From Gemmatimonadales bacterium UBA2989 (GTDB taxonomy: Bacteria > Gemmatimonadota > Gemmatimonadetes > Longimicrobiales > Gaopeijiaceae), in the NCBI GenBank assembly GCA_002346625.1, contig DEAF01000006.1, positions 1 to 36,662 of the forward strand: a DNA stretch of 36,662 bases. The letters are read 5' to 3'. The position numbers were made by a program, and so were the translations under genes. The stretch's first letter is position 1. Each line of letters begins with the position of its first letter. The notes below the pieces were generated by a model. That model was not told the DNA's origin and did no database searches. It saw only the letters and a program-made list of their open reading frames with translations. Positions 31,146-36,662 of the stretch are shown here, one piece after another.

Positions 31146-31496
31146 ATGACCAGAAACTTAGATTGGCGCTATCACCGTCCTGGCTGAAAAAGTTGTAAAC
31201 GAACGCAAGAGTTTCTTGCGCAGTATAACATCCAGGACAACGTTTTACAGATTACTACTAAAGACCCATTAATAGGTGAGGCCGCCCTATCGATTCTCGA
31301 AGGTGTTTCAGAGATCTTCGTAGCCAAAGGAAAGAAAATCTTGCATTTTGATCTTGAAGAAAATGCACTAACAGAATCAGAGCTTCTCAATCTGCTATTA
31401 GGTCGCTCAGGCAACTTAAGAGCTCCAACTATAAAGACGGGAGGACAACTCTTGGTGGGCTATAACCAAGAACTGCTGGAGACAAAACTACTTTAG
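31146..31496 (+). CDS. ArsC/Spx-like thioredoxin-fold selenoprotein (UGA at codon 14)
   Basis: A 116-residue frame from ATG 31146 to TAG 31494-31496, with one in-frame TGA at 31185-31187. Read as selenocysteine it gives HRPG-U14-KSC17-KRTQEFL, a U-x-x-C redox motif after the first strand of an ArsC/Spx-type thioredoxin fold. Downstream, 'LTESELLNLLLGRSGNLRAP' holds the conserved arginine and the cis-proline (A-P-T) of that fold, then 'GGQLLVGYNQELL'. All 102 codons after the TGA are open and keep the family pattern, which argues against a random pseudogene. A SECIS-like stem-loop follows the TGA (31192-31229). Cys-containing homologues would read C-x-x-C. It sits 35 bp after the flavoprotein gene and 3 bp before the aminotransferase gene. 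The likely role is a thiol/selenol reductase; arsenate reduction itself is not implied. Confidence 0.88.
31192..31229 (+). promoter_or_regulatory. Bacterial SECIS-like stem-loop
   Basis: Lower stem GTTGTA (31192-31197) pairs with TATAAC (31224-31229) with one G-U; an internal loop follows; the upper stem CGCAAG (31204-31209) pairs perfectly with CTTGCG (31215-31220); the apical loop is AGTTT (31210-31214) with G as its second base. The loop begins 22 nt after the UGA. Bacterial SECIS elements bound by SelB typically have a G among the first two loop bases and a loop about 16-37 nt from the UGA, so this fits. Confidence 0.8.
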
Positions 31497-31499
31497 TGA

Positions 31500-32777
31500 A
31501 TGAATAATCTCACAAAAGTCTCTCGTCGTCGCTTTCTGGCAACCACCGGAACTGGCATATTCGGACTTTCAACTTTTGGATGTTACAAAAGCAAGCCACA
31601 TCTAGAGGATAAAGATCGTCCTACATTGCATCGTCCTACTGGAATGGACGATGCGGCATGGGCCGATGTTAGGGCTCAATTTATCTTGGACCCTAGCATC
31701 ATTTACATGAATAATGCGAGTCTCGGCATGCCTCCAGCTATAGTAGCAGAGGCAGTTGCTGCTGGATACAAAGCTGTCTCCAGGGAACCTTCCCGTGGCA
31801 AGCACGACCTGTCAGAACAGATATCACAGCTAGTAATACCTGGACTCTCACGCCTCCTGGGCACAAATGCCAACGAAATTGCACTAACCCGTAATGCAAC
31901 AGAAGCTCTGCATCTGCAAGCTGTGGGGCTCGACCTTCAGCCTGGTGATGAGGTGATCTTCACTACACAAGAACACCCGGCAGGACTTAGACCTTGGCTA
32001 TTCCGTGCTGATCGCCACGGAATCAAAGCCACCGATATCTTCGTTCCTAGCCCCCTCAAAAGCGAAGAACATTTGATCGGGCTTTTTGAAAATGCAATCA
32101 CTCCGCGCACACGAGCGATCGCCTTTTGTCACGTTACCCGCGGAGGACACCTTTATCCAGTCAAAAAACTTTCTGAAATGGCCAGAAATCATGGGCTCAT
32201 AAGCCTTGTGGACGGAGCCCAAGCGGTTGGGATGTTCCCAATTGACTTGCATGACCTAGGATGTGACGCCTATTCAGCAAGCCTTCACAAGTGGCTCCTT
32301 GGGCCAGTGGGTACTGGAGTTCTCTATATAAGCGAGAGTGCTCGCCAGCACATCCGATCTGCATATGCTCATGATGGAACTTTGGATTCCCCGGCATTCG
32401 CGCCTCCAGGAACCGCAGACCTTCCCCTTAGAGCTGGCATTAGTGCAGCTATCAGTTTTATGGAAACCATCGGATTGGATAATGTAGAACTTAGGACCAG
32501 ATATTTATCGGATTACCTGAAGGAACAACTGTCAGAAATGAACGGCATTAAGTTGCTTAGCGGGGGGACCCTTCGCACTTCTTGTCCTGGATCAACGATC
32601 TTTGAAGTCGAGGATGTAGACGCTATAAAAATCGTTTCTACTACGAATAAAATGCATTCCATACACATAGACGAACATAAGAGGGACGGCCATAACGCAA
32701 TTCGGGTTTCGACCCATATTTACAACACAAAAACTGAGGTCGACCGTCTTGTTGAGGTACTTCAGGGCTTCATATAA
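31500..32777 (+). CDS. Tat-exported class V PLP aminotransferase
   Basis: A 425-residue protein. The N-terminus has a twin-arginine signal, SRRRFLATTG, followed by a hydrophobic stretch and a cysteine at position 28 (TFGC); the residues before this cysteine are a poor lipobox, so lipidation is doubtful. The mature part is a fold-type I PLP enzyme similar to isopenicillin N epimerases and cysteine desulfurases: 'YMNNASLGMPP', 'LTRNATEALHLQAVGL', 'QEHPAGLRPWL', the PLP aspartate in LVDGAQAVG, and the PLP lysine in SASLHKWLLGPVGTG. Tat export fits, because the cofactor is loaded in the cytoplasm. It starts 3 bp after the selenoprotein stop and is the last gene of the cluster. The substrate is unknown. 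Confidence 0.87.
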   Translation: MNNLTKVSRRRFLATTGTGIFGLSTFGCYKSKPHLEDKDRPTLHRPTGMDDAAWADVRAQFILDPSIIYMNNASLGMPPAIVAEAVAAGYKAVSREPSRGKHDLSEQISQLVIPGLSRLLGTNANEIALTRNATEALHLQAVGLDLQPGDEVIFTTQEHPAGLRPWLFRADRHGIKATDIFVPSPLKSEEHLIGLFENAITPRTRAIAFCHVTRGGHLYPVKKLSEMARNHGLISLVDGAQAVGMFPIDLHDLGCDAYSASLHKWLLGPVGTGVLYISESARQHIRSAYAHDGTLDSPAFAPPGTADLPLRAGISAAISFMETIGLDNVELRTRYLSDYLKEQLSEMNGIKLLSGGTLRTSCPGSTIFEVEDVDAIKIVSTTNKMHSIHIDEHKRDGHNAIRVSTHIYNTKTEVDRLVEVLQGFI

Positions 32778-32814
32778 TCACCCTGGACCACCTTTAGTCA
32801 CATCCAGATTAATT

Positions 32815-34377
32815 TTATTTGCTATCCGTAACATCTAAGTCCCGCCCCGAAGCTAGTTGCATCCGAAACTCAGATTCCTTATCAGGGGCAAACGTTGTAA
32901 GCAGCGATATGGCGGGAATCACAAACAGTGGGACTAATGTTGTCACGTAGGCCGGATCAAGCCCTTCCCCATTACTAGTCAACAGAGATACAAAAAAACG
33001 AACCGGCACAGAAGCTCCATCTGAAACCTGGAGATCTGCCCACAATGCCCATTTGACCAACACAAACCAGGCACCTCCGGCACCATATCCTGCCAACATT
33101 CCCCAATATGCACCTGGTTCTGTTGTCCGGCGCCAATAAAGCACATAGATCACCGAAATAGCTGCCGGGACTACCATGGCAAACCCCAGGAGAAGAAGAT
33201 CTAGAATGGAAATCCGAGTACTTATAGCAATCCGCCATGCAATAAGGGCTGAGATTAGAGCATAGATTGCAGTAACCACCTGGTATGCACGAAGCCGTTG
33301 CTCAGATGAATACGCTCTAGCAGATGGCATCCAGTCTCGGACAAACATCGTGGCACTAGACAGGAGAATTGGCCCACCTGAAGAAATAACTGCAGCCAGA
33401 ACAGCAGCCAGGGCAAGCCCACCCATAACTGGGCTTATATCCGCAGCTAGAGTAGTGAGATTCTGATAACCAGCCAATCCCGAGTTGGGCCCAAATTTAG
33501 CCACTGTAAGAATCCCAATCAGGCCTGCTAAAACTGGCATTAGGGCAGCTATCACACCTCCTGCGATAAAAGCAGGCACTAAACTCCGCTCGGTTTTAGT
33601 CGCAGTAGAATAATTAGCATAGATAGAAGCGGCTGGAGAGTGGATCGTCGCTGAGAAAAACATAGCAGCAATCGCCACCCATCCTCCACCCGAAAAACCC
33701 CACCATGCAGTTCGGGATTCGGACGACTGTGATAGCTGTAGATTTACCCGTTCAACCACGATGTCCCAGCCACCGAATTCGCGAACACCTATAACTACCA
33801 CAGCCAAAAGGGAAGCCAGAATTACAATGCAGTGTATAACGTTGGTTACCGCCGTTCCCCAGAGACCACCCAAAGATACGTATGTAGCCAATACTAGGGC
33901 TGCTATTAGTGTGCCTTGCAACATAGAAAGAGGTGTGAGGGAACTAATGATTACCCCTATCACATACGCTTCAATAACATTGATAATGGCATATTCGGTC
34001 TGAACACACATACTGGTTAGCCATTGGCATCTTTTTGAATTAAAGCGAATTAAGAACAGCTCTCCGACAGTTTGAAGCCTGAGTCGTCGATAGTATACCG
34101 CAAAACCAAGACCCACTAAGAGTAGTGCGGCAAAAGAGCTAAGCCCATACCACCACATATTCCAAACACCTCCGGTCACTACATCCCCAGCCACTCCATA
34201 TGTCCCAGCTCCTCCGATCCGTGCACCGGCTAAACCAAAAGCCACGAGCAAGCCAGACATTTGACTGCTTCCAACAGCCCAACCACTTGAGCTCTTCGAT
34301 CTCCGGGACATAAATATTCCGACAACCATCACTCCCAAGAGATAGAGAACGATCACACTACCCGCTATGGAATCCAT
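32815..34377 (-). CDS. Sodium:solute symporter (SSS family)
   Basis: A 520-residue membrane protein with about 13 helices, in the SSS/LeuT-fold transporter family that couples solute uptake to sodium. Typical motifs include 'SGWAVGSSQMSGLLVAFGLA' followed by 'GARIGGAGTYGVAGDVVTGG' in the first two helices, 'YVSLGGLWGTAVTNVIHCIV' and 'SSGGPILLSSATMFVRDWMP' in the region of the sodium site. The substrate may be proline, pantothenate, an organic acid or a sugar; nothing in the sequence decides. The start ATG 34375-34377 has SD GGAG with a 5-nt spacer. It converges on the aminotransferase gene with 37 bp between stops. Confidence 0.9.
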   Translation of the reverse strand: MDSIAGSVIVLYLLGVMVVGIFMSRRSKSSSGWAVGSSQMSGLLVAFGLAGARIGGAGTYGVAGDVVTGGVWNMWWYGLSSFAALLLVGLGFAVYYRRLRLQTVGELFLIRFNSKRCQWLTSMCVQTEYAIINVIEAYVIGVIISSLTPLSMLQGTLIAALVLATYVSLGGLWGTAVTNVIHCIVILASLLAVVVIGVREFGGWDIVVERVNLQLSQSSESRTAWWGFSGGGWVAIAAMFFSATIHSPAASIYANYSTATKTERSLVPAFIAGGVIAALMPVLAGLIGILTVAKFGPNSGLAGYQNLTTLAADISPVMGGLALAAVLAAVISSGGPILLSSATMFVRDWMPSARAYSSEQRLRAYQVVTAIYALISALIAWRIAISTRISILDLLLLGFAMVVPAAISVIYVLYWRRTTEPGAYWGMLAGYGAGGAWFVLVKWALWADLQVSDGASVPVRFFVSLLTSNGEGLDPAYVTTLVPLFVIPAISLLTTFAPDKESEFRMQLASGRDLDVTDSK

Positions 34378-34454
34378 TCAAACTCCAACCGATTTTAAAA
34401 TTATCTAAGAAGGTTTGGGTAACCCTAGCTACAGGCCACGCCTTAAATTTTATA

Positions 34455-35495
34455 TTACAAATTGAACCTGACATTCATTATGTCACCGTCAGCTACTAAG
34501 TATTCTTTTCCCTCAACTTGAAGACATCCCGCATCCTTAACGGCCTGTTCAGATCCATATTCCATAAAAATATCGTACGGAATAATTTCAGCACGGATAA
34601 ATCCCCGCTCCAGGTCGGAATGAATTCTTCCTGCTGCAGCACGTGCTTTGGTGCCTCTGGTAATAGTCCATGCCCTAACTTCATCTTCTCCAACTGTGAA
34701 GAACGAGATTAAATCAAGAAGGCTATAGGTCGTCTTTATTAGCCTGGCCAATACGGGCTCTTCGAGCCCCAAATCCCTAATAAAAATGGTCTGATCTTCA
34801 ACATCGAGTCCGGCGATTTCAGCTTCAACACTAGCAGACAGCAAAAAACCTGCAGCGCCTAAGTCACTCAGGTGAGCCTTGAGATGTGCAGGCATGGAGC
34901 TATTTGCACGACCTTCGTCCCGATTCAAGGCTACAATAAGAATTTTATCTGTAAGCAAATTAAAGCCTCTCAGATAAACACGACTTATTTTGTCTTCTGA
35001 GACTGATCTTATCGGGTGGCCTCTTTCCAAGGCCTCTTTTATTATCTCAAAGGTTGTTATCTCTTGTATGTCCGCTCTTTCCTTACGTAAGCGATCAAGT
35101 CGTTTTTCGACTGTTGTAAGATCAGCGAATATGCACTCCGTGTGGAAAGCATCCAGATCTTCCATTGGATTGGGATCACTCTCAAGGGCGGGATTAGGAA
35201 AATCCCTGAGCACCAAACAAATGGCATCTTGATGTTGTATATGTTGTAGTGTGCCAGGCGATAGCCCCACCTTCTCAGCCCCGTGCTCCCCTGGTATGTC
35301 ACAAAAGCTTATATCAGCATAAGTGGTTTTCTGTGGCAAAAAGATCCGAGACAATTGGTCTATGCGTTGGTCAGGAACCTTCACAGTTCCTAGGCGTACC
35401 TCGCCACTAAACCCTACAGGTACATCCAAACCTGTAATAGCGTTGAAAACTGTAGTTTTACCAGATCCTGCAAATCCAACCAAACCTATCTTCAT
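34455..35495 (-). CDS. YchF-like Obg-family GTPase/ATPase
   Basis: A 346-residue P-loop NTPase of the Obg/YchF group. G1 is GFAGSGKTT (7-15), where classical YchF has a PNVGKST-type loop; G3 is DIPGEHG; G4 is NRDE, matching the N-x-x-E that gives YchF its ATP preference. A coiled helical arm lies about 120-170, and the C-terminal TGS/DUF933 domain (about 262-346) is complete ('LISFFTVGEDEVRAWTITRG', 'AGCLQVEGKEYLVADGDIMN'). YchF binds ribosomes and responds to oxidative stress. The unusual G1 loop and shorter length suggest a divergent paralogue, not the housekeeping protein. Start ATG 35493-35495. Confidence 0.87.
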   Translation of the reverse strand: MKIGLVGFAGSGKTTVFNAITGLDVPVGFSGEVRLGTVKVPDQRIDQLSRIFLPQKTTYADISFCDIPGEHGAEKVGLSPGTLQHIQHQDAICLVLRDFPNPALESDPNPMEDLDAFHTECIFADLTTVEKRLDRLRKERADIQEITTFEIIKEALERGHPIRSVSEDKISRVYLRGFNLLTDKILIVALNRDEGRANSSMPAHLKAHLSDLGAAGFLLSASVEAEIAGLDVEDQTIFIRDLGLEEPVLARLIKTTYSLLDLISFFTVGEDEVRAWTITRGTKARAAAGRIHSDLERGFIRAEIIPYDIFMEYGSEQAVKDAGCLQVEGKEYLVADGDIMNVRFNL

Positions 35496-35603
35496 TTTTT
35501 TTGAATAATCATTTGAGACTAATCCCCATCATCTTAAAATTAAGAAACAACAAAGCAGCCCATCTTATGGTGAGCTTATAAGGAACAACCTGACATCAGC
35601 CGA

Positions 35604-35933
35604 TTATATCGGTGAAGTGTCCTTAAGAGTGGGGGGGGCTCTAGGATTATATCCATCCAGAAAGTTTGAATGAGCAGTATAATCTTGAAATAAATCTAGT
35701 ACACTGACCGTTAGGAACGTCTCAGGGATTACAGAAGATGATGGAGGATTAACCAGCAGGTTAGTGCCAGCTTGAGTACACACCGTATGGTCATGTCCGC
35801 GCTGACATTGAAGAGGGTTATGCTCGCTCTCTATAACCGTTTGAGATAACAGATCATCACGTTCCATAAGCGGAACTGCCACACTGAGCATAAGAAACAG
35901 CATAGGAATCCCTGCTGAAAAACCTTTGTTCAT
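35604..35933 (-). CDS. Secreted hypothetical protein
   Basis: A 109-residue protein with an N-terminal signal peptide (NKGFSAGIPMLFLMLSVAVP) and a mature part with two cysteines and three histidines close together in 'LQCQRGHDHTVCTQAGTN', which might form a disulfide or bind metal. The C-terminal part is proline- and serine-rich. I do not recognise a family. The SD is weak (AAAAAAG) and the coding pattern is modest, so the gene is plausible but not certain. It lies between the aldehyde dehydrogenase and the YchF-like gene on the same strand. A perfect 5-bp hairpin (CCGAT-TAT-ATCGG, 35600-35612) covers its stop codon and could be a weak terminator. Confidence 0.5.
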   Translation of the reverse strand: MNKGFSAGIPMLFLMLSVAVPLMERDDLLSQTVIESEHNPLQCQRGHDHTVCTQAGTNLLVNPPSSSVIPETFLTVSVLDLFQDYTAHSNFLDGYNPRAPPTLKDTSPI

Positions 35934-36047
35934 AGCTTTTTTACTAATGCCTACACCCCTAGATCCGCACCGCTAATGGGTCAAAATAAATGATGATTAG
36001 TTTAATGTAATGTAATGGTATGGTATTTGATAAATCATGATTGGTTT

Positions 36048-36662
36048 TTAATACACACGAACTCTGCTCTGTTCCCTCATGAACTGCTGAAGATAATATG
36101 ATCCTCCAGCCCCCATTCCAGTAGATGCACTCCCCTTCCATCCACCGAATGGATTAACACCGGGCCAGGCACCTGTGGTGGCTCCCGCTGGGCGATTAAC
36201 ATATACCGTACCAGCCTGAATTCCACCTAAGAAATCCTGTACCTCCGATTCATCTTGAGAAAATATACCTGCAGTAAGCCCATATTCCGTTTTATTTGCG
36301 AGATCAATACCCTGGTATAGATCATTGATTTCTCCGATAACGGTTATAGGCACAAATAGTTCAGTGGTAAACAAGGTGTGATCCAAAGGCAAACCATCTA
36401 TTACTGTTGGCTCTAGATAAAATCCGTAATCGAACAATCCGCCAGTCAAACGCTTACCTCCAGTCAAAATCTTTCCTCCATCCTTATCAGCCTGTTCGAT
36501 AGCTGCCGTGTAACGTTGGAATGCCGCCTCGTTTATAACCGGTCCAAGCCATACCTCCCTGTCTATGGGATCACCTATGCTTATGTTCTTAGCTTTATCA
36601 ACCAAATCTCTAATAAAGAATTCGCGCACCCCTCCTTCTACATAGACACGGGAACAGGCCGA
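36048..36662 (-). CDS. Aldehyde dehydrogenase, P5C dehydrogenase-like (partial)
   Basis: The C-terminal 204 residues of an NAD(P)-dependent aldehyde dehydrogenase; the 5' part lies beyond the window's right edge, and the frame is open to base 36662. The first residues in view, SACSRVYVEGG, directly follow the catalytic cysteine in proline-catabolic delta-1-pyrroline-5-carboxylate dehydrogenases. 'GYFLEP'-type 'FYLEPTVIDGLPLDHTLFTT' and 'ELFVPITVIGEINDLYQGID', then 'TEYGLTAGIFSQDESEVQDF' and 'GTVYVNRPAGATTGAWPGVN' and 'PFGGWKGSASTGMGAGGSYY' are family motifs and favour P5C dehydrogenase over general aldehyde dehydrogenases. It would convert glutamate semialdehyde to glutamate. Confidence 0.88.
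   Translation of the reverse strand, partial: SACSRVYVEGGVREFFIRDLVDKAKNISIGDPIDREVWLGPVINEAAFQRYTAAIEQADKDGGKILTGGKRLTGGLFDYGFYLEPTVIDGLPLDHTLFTTELFVPITVIGEINDLYQGIDLANKTEYGLTAGIFSQDESEVQDFLGGIQAGTVYVNRPAGATTGAWPGVNPFGGWKGSASTGMGAGGSYYLQQFMREQSRVRVY

Noticed and set aside
31172..31414. Minus-strand frame opposite the selenoprotein
   Set aside because: No SD or domain; the plus-strand reading with Sec explains the region, including a conserved thioredoxin-type fold.
31146..31496. Reading the TGA-interrupted gene as a simple pseudogene
   Set aside because: Only one stop in 116 codons, placed exactly at a redox-active position, with a strong SD and a SECIS-like structure; decay would not be expected to leave this pattern. 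It remains the main alternative.

Overview
This is 36.7 kb of a compact, moderately AT-rich bacterial chromosome. Gene content points to a Gram-negative-type, aerobic, cobalamin-using heterotroph: a B12-dependent ribonucleotide reductase, a fused 2-oxoacid dehydrogenase E1, a DUF2723/TMEM260-type membrane glycosyltransferase, anhydromuropeptide recycling and a Tat-exported PLP enzyme. I see no phage, IS element, CRISPR, rRNA or tRNA. A Gemmatimonadota-like marine lineage would fit, but this is only an impression. Many genes use GTG or TTG starts backed by good Shine-Dalgarno (SD) sequences, and 4-bp stop/start overlaps are common.

Layout. 1-1409: tail of a class V aminotransferase, a DUF192 protein, a Trm112-like protein, then about 400 bp of apparent gene debris including an inverted copy of part of the sulfurtransferase gene. 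1410-5539 (minus): pterin carbinolamine dehydratase, then a sulfur-carrier cysteine pathway: sulfurtransferase, CysM, Mec-type JAMM peptidase, and a single CysO-MoeB-rhodanese polypeptide. 5540-5795: leader with nested hairpins and a terminator-like element. 5796-8324 (minus): nrdJ. 8593-12388 (minus): murQ-anmK-membrane glycosyltransferase. 12528-13718 (plus): M20 amidohydrolase. 13722-17891 (minus): ccdA, a phospholipase-D-type phospholipid synthase, agmatinase-family protein, Fur regulator, unknown protein. 17980-20931 (minus): NrnA and a three-domain DedA-CoaE-PHP fusion. 21059-25911: small unknown protein, YyaL-type thioredoxin-domain protein, fused E1 alpha-beta. 25977-28607 (minus): repeat-bearing secreted protein and DUF2723 protein. 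28811-32777 (plus): alpha/beta hydrolase, FAD oxidoreductase, an ArsC/Spx-like selenoprotein, Tat-exported class V aminotransferase. 32815-36662 (minus): sodium:solute symporter, YchF-like GTPase, secreted unknown protein, partial aldehyde dehydrogenase.

Three items stand out. (1) At 31146-31496 a 116-codon gene with a strong SD contains an in-frame TGA at codon 14 in a U-x-x-C context, followed at the expected distance by a two-tier stem-loop with a G in the apical loop, the layout of a bacterial SECIS. A conventional gene caller would miss it. (2) The Mycobacterium-type CysM/CysO/Mec cysteine pathway is present, but the carrier CysO is fused through its Gly-Gly end to its own E1-like activating enzyme and a rhodanese domain, so Mec or self-processing may be needed to free the carrier terminus, or sulfur transfer works another way. 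(3) Dephospho-CoA kinase is fused between a DedA membrane domain and a PHP phosphoesterase domain, next to a pAp-phosphatase/nanoRNase gene, suggesting membrane-linked 3'-phosphoadenosine metabolism.
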